64,000 bases of DNA from positions 8,475 through 72,474 of the forward strand of contig CAZOER010000003.1 of assembly GCA_964578905.1 (NCBI GenBank), given 5' to 3'. The notes under the pieces were generated by a model. That model worked only from the letters and a program-made list of their open reading frames with translations. It did not search any database and had not been told where the DNA came from. The position numbers were made by a program, and so were the translations under genes. Position 1 is the stretch's first letter, and every line of letters starts with the position of its first letter. This DNA comes from CAZVBV01 sp964578905. Its GTDB lineage: Bacteria; Patescibacteriota; Gracilibacteria; UBA4473. Shown here in pieces: positions 24,441 through 33,270 of this stretch.

Positions 24441-25834
24441 TTCACGTGCCACGTCTGTCCCTCAGAACCATCGCGCACCTCAACATTAAACTTCTCCAAG
24501 AGTTCATCACGAATCTGGTCTGACTTTGCCCATTCTTTCTCTTCACGGGCCGTTTGTCGTGCTTGTACAAGTGTTTCAATCTCAGTCGTTTTTTCTCCGG
24601 AAATTTTCTCCTGTTCCAAACCTACCGCAAAGACGGGTTCAAAATCGTTTTCAAGAAAGTAACGAACCTCGGGTCCGGACCCGACTTCAATAATCTCGTG
24701 CACAACTGCGAGTGCGCTCGGGACATTGAGATCATCAAATAACATTCGTTTGTAATCGAGTGTTTTATCGAAGATAGCGCCTTCTGTCGCTTGTTTTGAT
24801 TCAGATGATGCAGAATAAGCCTCTCTGATTTTTTGAATATTTTTCCGAGATTCTTCGAGCCTGTCTTCGGAGAAACTAAACTCAGTTTTATAGTGTGATT
24901 TGAGCAGTGTAAACCTGATCTCTTCACCCTTCCATCCCTTCTCCAATAAATCCCGAATCGTGTAGAAATTCCCTGCAGATTTAGACATCTTCTTGCCGTC
25001 CACCAAAAGGTGCTTCACATGAAGCCAGTAGTTCACGGATTTTTTTCCGCCATTGGAACATTCATTCTGTGCAATTTCACATTCGTGATGTGGAAAAATA
25101 TTATCTTCTCCTCCGGTGTGAATATCGAACTGGTCGCCAAGAATCTTTCGACTCATGGCAGAACACTCAATGTGCCATCCAGGGAAACCCTTTCCCCAAG
25201 GACTGTCCCACTGCATGAGGTGGTTTTCATCAGCCTTTTTCCAGAGAGCAAAATCAAGAGGATTTTCTTTTTCACTGTTTACTTCGATACGCGCTCCTGC
25301 CTGCAAATCTTCGATTTTATTTTTTGATAACTGTCCGTATTTCTCGTACTTGGTTGTTCGGAAATACACAGAACCATTTACTTCGTATGCGTATCCTTCA
25401 TCAACTAACTTTTGCGCGAGATCAATTTGCTCTTGAATGAAATCGGTTGCCCGTGGATAAAAATTCGTTGGCTCCATACGCAGGACATCCGCGTCCTCTA
25501 AGAACGCTTCTTCATATCGTTTCGCTATCGCAAACGGATCAATTTTTTCCGCCTTCGCTTTCTTTGTAATCTTATCTTCTCCCTGATTGTCGACAGAACC
25601 ATCATTCGTCAGATGTCCGACATCAGTAATGTTCATCACCTTCATAACATCGTAGCCCGCATATTTAAATACTCTCGTCAGCAAATCAGAAAAGAGGAAA
25701 GACCTGAAGTTTCCAATGTGTGCGTAGTCATAGACCGTTGGTCCACAGCAGTACATTTTCACTTTTCCATCTTCAAGTGGTTCGAATTTTTCCTTCTGTC
25801 CCGTTAACGTATTGTGCAAAAAAATATCCGTCAT
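24437..25834 (-). CDS. cysS: Cysteinyl-tRNA synthetase
   Basis: The 465 residues from the ATG at 25834 include zinc/cysteine-site MYCCGPTVYD, the HIGN form of HIGH at ~39-42, FPHHECEIAQNE with zinc ligands, WLHVKHLLVDGKKMSKSAGNF with KMSKS, and a C-terminal DALR-like domain. It charges tRNA-Cys. An in-frame extension to 25870 is rejected because the ATG-initiated form matches the family. It follows folE, and its 3' end touches the structured RNA candidate. Confidence 0.97.
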   Translation of the reverse strand: MTDIFLHNTLTGQKEKFEPLEDGKVKMYCCGPTVYDYAHIGNFRSFLFSDLLTRVFKYAGYDVMKVMNITDVGHLTNDGSVDNQGEDKITKKAKAEKIDPFAIAKRYEEAFLEDADVLRMEPTNFYPRATDFIQEQIDLAQKLVDEGYAYEVNGSVYFRTTKYEKYGQLSKNKIEDLQAGARIEVNSEKENPLDFALWKKADENHLMQWDSPWGKGFPGWHIECSAMSRKILGDQFDIHTGGEDNIFPHHECEIAQNECSNGGKKSVNYWLHVKHLLVDGKKMSKSAGNFYTIRDLLEKGWKGEEIRFTLLKSHYKTEFSFSEDRLEESRKNIQKIREAYSASSESKQATEGAIFDKTLDYKRMLFDDLNVPSALAVVHEIIEVGSGPEVRYFLENDFEPVFAVGLEQEKISGEKTTEIETLVQARQTAREEKEWAKSDQIRDELLEKFNVEVRDGSEGQTWHVK

Positions 25835-25876
25835 CAAGCGGATAATAATGCGATTGGACGTTTCAGACAACCTGAA

Positions 25877-26425
25877 TTACCCCGTTTTGATCTGATTAAA
25901 GAAGTCAGATTTGAGACTTGGGTCGGTTTTGAATTCTCCTCGGAAACACGTCGTGATGGTTTGTGCGTCAGCTTTCTTTGCTCCTCGTCCACACATACAC
26001 AAATGCTTTCCGTCCAGTTGCACAGCCACACCTTTTGGTTTTAATTCTTCAAACAAAGTGTTGGCAACCTGCATCGTGAGTCGTTCTTGATTTTGTAATC
26101 GTTTTGCAAAAATATCCAAAATTCGAGGAATCTTCGACAATCCTGTGATTCGTTTATCGGGAATGTAGGCGATGTGTGCTTTTCCAAAAAATGGAATCAT
26201 GTGGTGTTCGCACATAGAAAAATATTCAATGTCTTTCACCAAAATCATCTCCTCGTATCCATTCGCATCAAACGTCTTGAGCTCCTTTGTAGCATCTTGA
26301 TCGTATCCAGAAAAATATTCTTTGTGAGCCTTTGCAATACGTTTCGGTGTTTCCACCAAATCAGGACGATTGGGATCTTCTCCAATGTTTTTCAGAATTT
26401 CTACAATTGCGTCTTCGGTTTTCAT
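25877..26425 (-). CDS. folE: GTP cyclohydrolase I
   Basis: The 182 residues carry the zinc site C-E-H-H in FSMCEHHMIPFFGKAHIAYIP, KITGLSKIPRI-like text (ITGLSKIPRILDIF), RLTMQVANTL and a downstream Cys in HLCMCGRG. It converts GTP to dihydroneopterin triphosphate, the first folate step. Its ATG overlaps the stop of folK by 4 nt. folB is elsewhere (14.5 kb). Confidence 0.96.
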   Translation of the reverse strand: MKTEDAIVEILKNIGEDPNRPDLVETPKRIAKAHKEYFSGYDQDATKELKTFDANGYEEMILVKDIEYFSMCEHHMIPFFGKAHIAYIPDKRITGLSKIPRILDIFAKRLQNQERLTMQVANTLFEELKPKGVAVQLDGKHLCMCGRGAKKADAQTITTCFRGEFKTDPSLKSDFFNQIKTG

Positions 26426-26868
26426 TCGTGATCAAATAAGTTTCTTAGTGCGCCTAATGTAGGGATTTCAAAATTTTCGTCAACGAGTTCACTCAGTGGC
26501 TCAAGGACAAATGGTCGATTGGCAATGCCCGGATGGGGGATTATTAAATCTTCAGTTTTTAAAACCTCATCATTGAAAATCAAAATATCGAGATCCAATG
26601 TTCGATCAGACCATCGTTTTTCTCGTACGCGTTCGTGTTCGTTTTCTACGGCCTGCAACACCTTCAAGAACATCTCCGGCGCGAGATCAGTCTCAATCTG
26701 CCACACAGCATTCGAAAATTCATTCTTCGCAACACCACCATACGGGGGGTTTTTGAGAATGTTTGATTTTCCAACTACATGAATCTTTTTCTCTTTCAGA
26801 GACACCTCAGCACTGCGAAATATTTTTTCCGCATCTCCGATAGAGGAGCCGAGTCCGATAAAAATCAT
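26422..26868 (-). CDS. folK: HPPK, 6-hydroxymethyl-dihydropterin pyrophosphokinase
   Basis: The 148 residues from the ATG at 26868 start IFIGLGSSIGDAEK (GSNxG-type), with NPPYGG and KNEFSNAVWQIET, the metal/ATP motif REKRWSDRTLDLDILIFND, and IIPHPGIANRPFVLEPL. It transfers pyrophosphate from ATP to the pterin. The earlier in-frame start (26934) would add residues inside the next gene and is rejected. The starts and stops of EamA-like, folK and folE overlap by 4 nt, so this is one operon. Confidence 0.95.
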   Translation of the reverse strand: MIFIGLGSSIGDAEKIFRSAEVSLKEKKIHVVGKSNILKNPPYGGVAKNEFSNAVWQIETDLAPEMFLKVLQAVENEHERVREKRWSDRTLDLDILIFNDEVLKTEDLIIPHPGIANRPFVLEPLSELVDENFEIPTLGALRNLFDHE

Positions 26869-27272
26869 TTTTGAAAAAAGAGAACCAGTCCGATACCCAT
26901 CGCAGCGAGGACGATACCTAGTATTTGTAACCAATGAAGATGTTCTTTAAAAAAGAAAATAGAGGCAAGCGTTGCGAGGATAATTGATATTTCAATAATG
27001 ACCGACACCGGACCAATCTTTCCACCAGCATTGAGTGACAGAATAAGTGATAGAGTAGTTATGAGCGCGAAAGATAATAAAATTCCGAGTGGAATTGCAG
27101 CGGGGTCAAACCAAGTTTTATGAAATATTTTTGAACCAACGAGTCCAATTATAATTCCAGCAATTCCTGAAATTACGAGAGGGGAGAATGGGTTTTGTGA
27201 AGGAAAAAGCTTCGGTCCTATGTACCAAAGGGTAGATCCAAACATGGCAACAAAAGCCCAAAGTATCCACAT
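26865..27272 (-). CDS. EamA/DMT-like four-helix membrane protein
   Basis: The 135 residues have about four to five membrane segments: FVAMFGSTLWYIGPKLF, SPLVISGIAGIIIGLV, LGILLSFALITTLSLIL and the half-repeat VIIEISIILATLASIFFFKEHL...ILGIVLAAMGIGLV. That last half fits the EamA/DMT superfamily single-domain form, which would work as a dimer. The substrate is unknown. ATG 27272 is preferred to a TTG three codons upstream. The stop overlaps folK. Confidence 0.7.
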   Translation of the reverse strand: MWILWAFVAMFGSTLWYIGPKLFPSQNPFSPLVISGIAGIIIGLVGSKIFHKTWFDPAAIPLGILLSFALITTLSLILSLNAGGKIGPVSVIIEISIILATLASIFFFKEHLHWLQILGIVLAAMGIGLVLFFQK

Positions 27273-27273
27273 T

Positions 27274-28593
27274 TTATTCAAAAAAAGTATCGACCAATTT
27301 TTCCGCCAATCCTGTGTAGGTTTCTGGTGTGAGTTTCTTCAATCGTTTCTTTTCTTTGTCGGGTAATTTTGTCTGATCGATAAATTTCCGTACTTCATCA
27401 AGGGAGAGTTTCTTTCCTCGAGAAAACTTCTTCAACTCATCGTACGCATCTGCATTTCCGTGGGCCCGCATAACTGTTTGTACGGCTTCGGTGAGGACTT
27501 CCGGTGCATTATTCAAATCCGCTTTGAGCACGTCTTCTTTGAGTTCTAATTTCCCTAATCCCTTCAAAAGTGATTTCAATCCAAGAAGAAAGTGTCCAAA
27601 GACCAATCCGAAGTTTCTTTGCAATGTTGAGTCGGTGAGATCTCGTTGCCATCGAGAGATTGGCAATTCATCCGCCAATGTTCTGGCAATCCCTCGAGAC
27701 ATCTTGAAGTTTCCTTCCGCGTTTTCGAAATCAATCGGGTTTACTTTGTGTGGCATCGTTGATGAGCCGACTTCGCCCTTTACCACCTTTTGTCCGAAGT
27801 ATCCGAGCGATACATACCCCCAAATATCTCGACAGAGATCAATGAGAATGCTTTCGGTCAGTGTTACCTCATTCAGCAATGCAACCTGTCCATCGTGTGA
27901 TTCAATCTGTGTGGTGAGGGGATTCCATGAACATCCGAGTTTCTCTTCCACAAATTCTTGAGAGAACTTAATCCAATCTACTTTCGGGAATGCTGCCACG
28001 TGAGCAGCGTAGGTTCCAGTCGCTCCATTGAATTTCGCAAATACGGGCATCTGTGCCAATGTTTGAAAACTCTGTGTGAGTCCAAAGAGAAATACACTCA
28101 TTTCTTTTCCCATGGTTGACGGCGTTGCTGTCTGTCCGTGTGTTCGGCAGAGCATCGGAGTTCCTTTCCATTCTCTTGTTTTTCCGTACAAATCGTCGAG
28201 AATGAGTCCCACTGTGTCGAGAACAACAGACATCCCTTCCTGCATCATGAGCGCGTAGGCAGTATTATTGATGTCTTCCGATGTGCATGCGAAATGCAAC
28301 CACGGCCAGTGTTTTTTGTCCGTGTGTTTTCGCAAAAACATTTCCACAGCTTTTACATCGTGGTTTGTTTTTTTCTCAATGTCTTTAATCGCTTTAAATT
28401 CTTTGGCTCCAAAGTTGTCTCCGAGCTTTCGAAGTTTTGCCGGCACCTTTGGCGCAATTCCTTTCTCTGCCAAAAAGTACAACCATTCAATTTCAACCCT
28501 TGTTCTATTTCGTGCGAGTCCGAATTCTGAAAAAATCGGTTCGAGTTCTTTTACCTTTTCTGCGTACCGGTCGTCGAGGGGAGAGAGTGCCAT
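27274..28593 (-). CDS. purB: Adenylosuccinate lyase
   Basis: The ~440 residues start MALSPLDDRY and show fumarase/aspartase-superfamily motifs: NHDVKAVEMF, HFACTSEDINN, LCRTHGQTATPSTMG with the catalytic His, and the signature SSTMPHKVNPIDFENAEGN. It acts twice in purine synthesis, on SAICAR and on adenylosuccinate. The frame extends to a TTG at 28647, but the ATG start matches relatives. One nucleotide separates it from the EamA-like start. Confidence 0.95.
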   Translation of the reverse strand: MALSPLDDRYAEKVKELEPIFSEFGLARNRTRVEIEWLYFLAEKGIAPKVPAKLRKLGDNFGAKEFKAIKDIEKKTNHDVKAVEMFLRKHTDKKHWPWLHFACTSEDINNTAYALMMQEGMSVVLDTVGLILDDLYGKTREWKGTPMLCRTHGQTATPSTMGKEMSVFLFGLTQSFQTLAQMPVFAKFNGATGTYAAHVAAFPKVDWIKFSQEFVEEKLGCSWNPLTTQIESHDGQVALLNEVTLTESILIDLCRDIWGYVSLGYFGQKVVKGEVGSSTMPHKVNPIDFENAEGNFKMSRGIARTLADELPISRWQRDLTDSTLQRNFGLVFGHFLLGLKSLLKGLGKLELKEDVLKADLNNAPEVLTEAVQTVMRAHGNADAYDELKKFSRGKKLSLDEVRKFIDQTKLPDKEKKRLKKLTPETYTGLAEKLVDTFFE

Positions 28594-28651
28594 GTTTAAT
28601 AAGAATGAAAGCACGTTCAATATACTCGAAAAAACAGGAATCTTCAATTAA

Positions 28652-29413
28652 TTACTTGGTAATCTTTACCGCCAATCGCTCCAGTGTGAGTCGAGTATTC
28701 TGGTTTTTGGAAATGGCTTGATGGGTTTCAAAAAGGATCGGGAGGAACTTTCTGTATTGTTCAAAAAATCGAGCATGCTGAATGCAATTTTCTAGAAATT
28801 CAAAGAATACGGTTCGATCTATTTTTTTGTTTTTATTATCTTTCGATTCTTTATCGAGTGCATCGATAGTTTGGAATTTTCCAATAAGATTTTTGCTGTT
28901 GAAAAAAGACTGAATCTCTTCTGAAATTTCGAAATCACCATTTTCTTTCGGCAGTCGAATGACTGTCATACGAGAGATAATCGTATCGAGAAGTTGATGA
29001 TGATTCTTTGTGGTAAAAAGAAAAACAGCACTTGTCGGTGGTTCTTCAATTAGCTTCAAAAGCGCATGAGGCGCATCTCGTGACACTCGTTCAAAGTTCT
29101 CCAAAATAATGATGCGATATTTTCCTTCATTCGGTTTTTGGTGTGCCCAACGAATCATGCCTCGCACATTTTCGTATTCTCCTTGATCATCTTTTTTGGC
29201 AGCGTCAGACCAATCAATTTTAAAACTCTTTCCTTTATCCTTAAATACCATCGTGTCGAGATGAATGCCTTTTTCGATTTTCTCACGACTGGCCCCCTGC
29301 AATTGACTGGCAGTTTCCAGCGCAATATCAAGCGCTTCGCCTCCACCAGAAAGGAGAACCCGTTGAGGGAACACTTCGGATTGGATCCATTTATCAATTT
29401 GTTGGGGGATCAT
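28652..29413 (-). CDS. DNA polymerase III delta'-like clamp-loader subunit
   Basis: The 253 residues resemble the AAA+ part of delta' (HolB). RIIILENFERVSRDAPHALLKLIEEPPTSAVFLFTT matches the Walker B and NALLKxLEEPP region of DnaX/HolB, with ISRMTVIRL as the arginine-finger SRC-like motif (Cys replaced by Met). The P-loop is degenerate (VLLSGGGEALDIAL), as expected for delta', and no zinc module is present. It would help load the sliding clamp. The ATG at 29413 is used. Confidence 0.75.
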   Translation of the reverse strand: MIPQQIDKWIQSEVFPQRVLLSGGGEALDIALETASQLQGASREKIEKGIHLDTMVFKDKGKSFKIDWSDAAKKDDQGEYENVRGMIRWAHQKPNEGKYRIIILENFERVSRDAPHALLKLIEEPPTSAVFLFTTKNHHQLLDTIISRMTVIRLPKENGDFEISEEIQSFFNSKNLIGKFQTIDALDKESKDNKNKKIDRTVFFEFLENCIQHARFFEQYRKFLPILFETHQAISKNQNTRLTLERLAVKITK

Positions 29414-29474
29414 AGCAGGGAATAGTGTAACTTTTTTCGTAACAAGAGAAAGAGAGAGAGAACTCTTCCTTTTT

Positions 29475-29583
29475 GTCATTCCGAACTTGTTTCGGAATCA
29501 AACCTTTAATTTCTGCACTCGCTTCGCTTTAAACAAGTGATAACTTCGGGACACTTGACCCTGAAATAAATTCAGGGTGACAA
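29475..29583. repeat. Dispersed palindromic repeat, GTCATTCCGAA...GGGTGAC
   Basis: It begins TGTCATTCCGAACTTG with the palindrome CCGAA..TTCGG and ends CCTGAA..TTCAGGGTGACA. The outer GTCA/TGAC ends match the copy at 1855. It fills the gap between the delta' gene and the 32-aa ORF. Confidence 0.6.
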
Positions 29584-29593
29584 AGGAAGGCTA

Positions 29594-29692
29594 TTATGAA
29601 AACGCTCCTTGTGGAGTAAGTGCCGCCCACGCCACCACCAATCCTACGATGGCAGCGAAGGCAACGACAATTTTTAAAATTAATCCTTTCAT
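29594..29692 (-). CDS. 32-aa single-helix membrane peptide, coupled to the DUF4349 gene
   Basis: The start ATG shares its A with the TAA stop of the DUF4349 gene (TAATG). The peptide MKGLILKIVVAFAAIVGLVV, then AWAALTPQGAFS, is one transmembrane helix with a basic N-terminus. The stop/start fusion and clean hydrophobic composition suggest a translated gene rather than chance. No family is recognised. Confidence 0.5.
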   Translation of the reverse strand: MKGLILKIVVAFAAIVGLVVAWAALTPQGAFS

Positions 29693-30639
29693 TATTTTTT
29701 CTTCTTTGTGACTTTCTTTTTATCAACAAATTTTACTTTCAAAATCCAAAGAACGATCAGTGCTGGCACCCAAAGTGGGATGTAAGCAATAACTTTGATG
29801 ATTTTGTCAGCGATTCCGTGTGCACTTCCGATCAAGTCATTGATCGCCACTCTCCATGATTTTGTGAATGTCCAGTGTGGGTCAGACACGTCTCCGATTT
29901 GCGTTTCTGGCATCAGAGAAAGGTTGAGTGTTGAGTGACTTACGTTTACGTCTCGTCGTTTTTGCGTTCGTTCGAGATTCTCAATTTGCATTTGTACGCT
30001 TGAAAGTTCGCGATCAACTTTGAGAACATCTCCGAGGTCTTTTGTTTCTCGATCCATCAATTCTCGAAGTCGAGTTCGTCGAGCTTTTAGGTTCTCCAAT
30101 TGATTTTCAGTATCTGTATATGAGGCTGTGATATCGTTTGTAGAAATGTTTTCAGATTTCTTCACACCCAGAAATGCGAGGGCTTCCATAGCGGTATCTA
30201 AATTGTCAGAAGGAATTCGTACCGTGAAGTTGTACGACAAAACTCCTGGTCGCACTTCCCATGAATTCATGTTTGTGATTTCTCCGTCCAGTTCCGCGAT
30301 TTGAGCTTCGGCTTCCATCCGTGCTTTTTCTGTGTCGGCAACTTCGACAGATAAACTTCCGTTTTTAATAATTTTTCGATCTTCTGCGTTCGGAATGTAT
30401 CCGTTATTACTTTCTGCGAAATATCCACCACCACCTCGACCGGCCATCATCATTTTTGGTGCGCGAGCCATGTCCATATCCATCATCATGCTTTCTTCCA
30501 TTACGGCTCCACCATATGAGGAGAAAGGAGTTACAACATTATTATTTCCAAAAAGCCACCATCCAGCGCAAAGAACGACGATGATAACGAGGAAATGTTT
30601 GAGAACGAATTCGTTCAAAGACGACCATGAGATTTTCAT
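29692..30639 (-). CDS. DUF4349 domain membrane protein
   Basis: The 315 residues have an N-terminal helix (FLVIIVVLCAGWWLF) and a Met/Gly-rich linker. The DUF4349 domain runs from RKIIKNGSLSVEVADTEKA through FTVRIPSDNLDTAMEAL and a coiled coil (DTENQLENLKARRTRLRELMDRETKDLGDVLKVDREL..). A C-terminal helix (AYIPLWVPALIVLWI) ends in a Lys-rich tail. DUF4349 proteins are exported membrane proteins with a long helical hairpin; the role is unknown. ATG 30639 is preferred. It couples to a 32-aa membrane ORF. Confidence 0.85.
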   Translation of the reverse strand: MKISWSSLNEFVLKHFLVIIVVLCAGWWLFGNNNVVTPFSSYGGAVMEESMMMDMDMARAPKMMMAGRGGGGYFAESNNGYIPNAEDRKIIKNGSLSVEVADTEKARMEAEAQIAELDGEITNMNSWEVRPGVLSYNFTVRIPSDNLDTAMEALAFLGVKKSENISTNDITASYTDTENQLENLKARRTRLRELMDRETKDLGDVLKVDRELSSVQMQIENLERTQKRRDVNVSHSTLNLSLMPETQIGDVSDPHWTFTKSWRVAINDLIGSAHGIADKIIKVIAYIPLWVPALIVLWILKVKFVDKKKVTKKKK

Positions 30640-30708
30640 TTTTTGAGGGTTAAAAAATCGCTCCAAAGGTACGCTTTAGGGAGGATTCGTCAAGTTTTAC
30701 TATCCTTC

Positions 30709-30836
30709 TTCGTCACCCCAGAATTCTGCAAGAATATCTGGGGCCCAGCCATTAAAATACTCATTTCTAAAATTTAAAATAAACTTGTTTTTTATGGCTA
30801 GATCCCGGATATCCCTCCGGGATTCCGGGATGACAA
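30709..30836. repeat. Dispersed palindromic repeat, CGTCACCCCAGAA...GGGATGACA
   Basis: One half holds CCCCAGA..TCTGGGG; the other holds ATCCCGG..CCGGGAT and ends GGGATGACAATGG. Outer GTCA/TGAC ends again match the other copies. It occupies most of the 200-nt gap between aroD and the DUF4349 gene. Confidence 0.6.
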
Positions 30837-30841
30837 TGGGG

Positions 30842-31459
30842 TTAGATTTCGTCAAGGTTTTTTTGGCTTGGATCAGTCGTGCTATTCTTATTCAAAGCTA
30901 CGAAACGCCCCCATGATTTTTTCATTTCCAGAATCCGATCGCGCCCCTCTCGTCCCAAACTTCCCATGGTGGTAAAAATGGCACTTTGATTGCTCGGAAA
31001 ATTTCTCACAAAGTCTAAAAAGAGTTCCAACGAAATAGGATCATTGATCGTGACGGAGAATTTACAGATTGCGGGAGAAAGGAAATACATTTTAACCACA
31101 ATATCATCAAGCTTGTTCGGCATCTTCTCGAAGTTGTGATAGCTGAGAAGTAATTTATCACTCGGGATTTGATGAATCATTGCCTCACCATTCCTCGTAA
31201 TATCCAAATCCACAAGATCTCCTCCAGATTTCAAAAACTTCTGTAGAATCTCAATCTTATCTTCTGCCGTTCCTACAAAATTCCCACGTTCTTCTGGTGT
31301 CTTACAACATCCGATGAGTTTGTGAGATTTTATTCGTGGCACATCGCCTTCGAATTTATCCAGCCACACCTCAACCCAGTGCGCACGATCACCGATTTTC
31401 TCCACCAGTTGGAGGAGGTCATTAGCGTTACGAGGGCGGACGGGGATGATGGTCTTCAT
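30842..31459 (-). CDS. aroD: Type I 3-dehydroquinate dehydratase, divergent
   Basis: The 205 residues follow the AroD TIM barrel: WVEVWLDKFEG (for vElRlD), KLIGCCKTPEERG (for the EGG-containing strand), LVDLDI, LLLSYHNFEKMP with the catalytic His, and AICKFSVTIND with the Schiff-base Lys. It dehydrates 3-dehydroquinate in the shikimate path. Several positions differ from enterobacterial AroD, so activity is likely but not certain. Starts at 31471 or a TTG at 31474 are possible. Confidence 0.72.
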   Translation of the reverse strand: MKTIIPVRPRNANDLLQLVEKIGDRAHWVEVWLDKFEGDVPRIKSHKLIGCCKTPEERGNFVGTAEDKIEILQKFLKSGGDLVDLDITRNGEAMIHQIPSDKLLLSYHNFEKMPNKLDDIVVKMYFLSPAICKFSVTINDPISLELFLDFVRNFPSNQSAIFTTMGSLGREGRDRILEMKKSWGRFVALNKNSTTDPSQKNLDEI

Positions 31460-31551
31460 TTCGCTTTGCATCAAAGCACATTTTTTATCACAATGCGAGC
31501 AAATGTCCCACCTCCAGATTCTCTGCGGAAAAATGGGAAAAGTTAAAAAAC

Positions 31552-33270
31552 ATGGAAAGAACGAGAATTAAAATCGTAGGACAGAGTGGATCAGGATTAC
31601 TGACTGCAGGAGATCTTGTTGCCAAAGGACTGCAAAAGTTAGGATTTCAGCTCTGTGCGGACAGGGAGTATCAGTCCCTTATTAAAGGGGGGCACTCGTG
31701 CTACACGATTAATTTTTCCAAAACACCAGTTCATTCACTTTCTCGTGAAGCAGATATTCTTGTTGCTATCGATAAACCCAGCTTGGTGGCGTATTTCGAT
31801 ACTTTGAAAGAAGAAGGAATTTTTCTTCACGGATATGAAAAATTAGCCAACCTTCCTGATATTCTCAAAAAAATTGAAGAACAAAATATTAAAACGGTGA
31901 ATCTCCCGTCTCGAAAAATCGCCCTTGAAAACGGCGGAACGATGCAGATGGCAAATATCATTCTTACCGGAATGGCGTGGAAAGTGCTCGGGTTTGATTA
32001 CAAAATTATTGAGCAATTGGTTCAAGAGAAATTCTCCAAGAAAAAAGCACTTGTCGAAGTCGCTCTCAAATGCCTGAAGGCATCCTACGATGGGGCTGAA
32101 ACCAAACAGAATATTGAATTACCAACAAAAAAAGAAGAGACAATCCTACTTGATGGAAACCATGCGATAGCACTGGGAGCGATCAATGCTGGGATGCGAT
32201 TTTATGCGACCTACCCGATGTCACCATCGAGTTCAATTCTCACACACGTGGCAAACATGAGTGACGATACAGGAGTGGTTGTGAAGCAGGCAGAAGATGA
32301 AATCACAGCCGTACAGATGTCGCTCGGAGCGATGTTTGCGGGAACGCGAGCGCTCACAGCAACCTCTGGTGGAGGATATGATCTGATGACAGAGTCGGTC
32401 AGTTTAGCGGGAATTATTGAAAATCCGCTTGTCATCGTGCTCGCACAGAGACCAGGGCCTGGAACAGGATTGCCTACGTGGACAGCGCAAGGAGATTTAA
32501 ATCTCGCGATTCATTCTTCGCATGGAGAATTTCCACGAGTTGTGATTGCGTGCAGTGACGTGGAAGACTGTTTCGACAATGTTCAACACGCGTTTAACTT
32601 TGCTGAAAAATACCAAGTGCCAGTGATACTCCTCACGGAGAAAGTTGTCTGCGAATCAAAGATGACGGTTTCTCCATTCACGCAGAATAAAATTAAAATC
32701 GAACGAGGATTGGCTTCCAATCTTGCAGATCTCAAACCAGAAGACAGGTACCGCATTACAGAAAACGGACTGTCTACGCGCTGGTTGCCAGGAAGCTGTG
32801 ACACGACTTTCTTTGCTAATGGTGATGAACACGATGAAGCGGGAGTTTTGGACGAAAGCGAAAAGGCGGGAGACATGTACGCGAAACGAATGCGAAAGTT
32901 AGACCTTATTCAAGCGGATCTGCCGAAACCAAAAGTGTATGGAAAAGAAAAAGACGCAGATATTTCATTTGTTGGATGGGGAAGTACGAAGACGGTGATG
33001 AACGATATTATTGCACAGTATGAGAAGAAGGGCGTGTCGGTGAATTTCTTGCATTTTGAGGTGGTCTGGCCACTGGAAGAAGAGGTGCTGAACACATTTT
33101 TTGTTCAAAACAAGAACGTACATCTTCTCGAAGGAAACTACGAAGGACAATTTGGAAAGAAAGTAGAAGCGTGTGGACACACCTTCAAAAACAAATTTCT
33201 CAAGTGGAACGGACGACCGTTCTTCCTTGAAGACGTTTGTGAATACATTGATAACTACGCGAAGCAATGA
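31552..33270 (+). CDS. korA: 2-oxoacid:ferredoxin oxidoreductase, fused gamma-alpha subunit
   Basis: The 572 residues have an N-terminal gamma domain (KIVGQSGSGLLTAGDLVAKGL, IKGGHSCYTINF) to ~190. The alpha pyrimidine-binding part follows with YPMSPSSSIL, VKQAEDEITAVQMSLGA, ATSGGGYDLMTE and QRPGPGTGLPTWTAQGDL. The gamma-alpha fusion is the KorA/OforA type. With KorB it interconverts a 2-oxoacid plus CoA and acyl-CoA plus CO2 with ferredoxin. The substrate (2-oxoglutarate, pyruvate or other) cannot be set from sequence. It overlaps korB by 4 nt. Confidence 0.92.
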   Translation: MERTRIKIVGQSGSGLLTAGDLVAKGLQKLGFQLCADREYQSLIKGGHSCYTINFSKTPVHSLSREADILVAIDKPSLVAYFDTLKEEGIFLHGYEKLANLPDILKKIEEQNIKTVNLPSRKIALENGGTMQMANIILTGMAWKVLGFDYKIIEQLVQEKFSKKKALVEVALKCLKASYDGAETKQNIELPTKKEETILLDGNHAIALGAINAGMRFYATYPMSPSSSILTHVANMSDDTGVVVKQAEDEITAVQMSLGAMFAGTRALTATSGGGYDLMTESVSLAGIIENPLVIVLAQRPGPGTGLPTWTAQGDLNLAIHSSHGEFPRVVIACSDVEDCFDNVQHAFNFAEKYQVPVILLTEKVVCESKMTVSPFTQNKIKIERGLASNLADLKPEDRYRITENGLSTRWLPGSCDTTFFANGDEHDEAGVLDESEKAGDMYAKRMRKLDLIQADLPKPKVYGKEKDADISFVGWGSTKTVMNDIIAQYEKKGVSVNFLHFEVVWPLEEEVLNTFFVQNKNVHLLEGNYEGQFGKKVEACGHTFKNKFLKWNGRPFFLEDVCEYIDNYAKQ

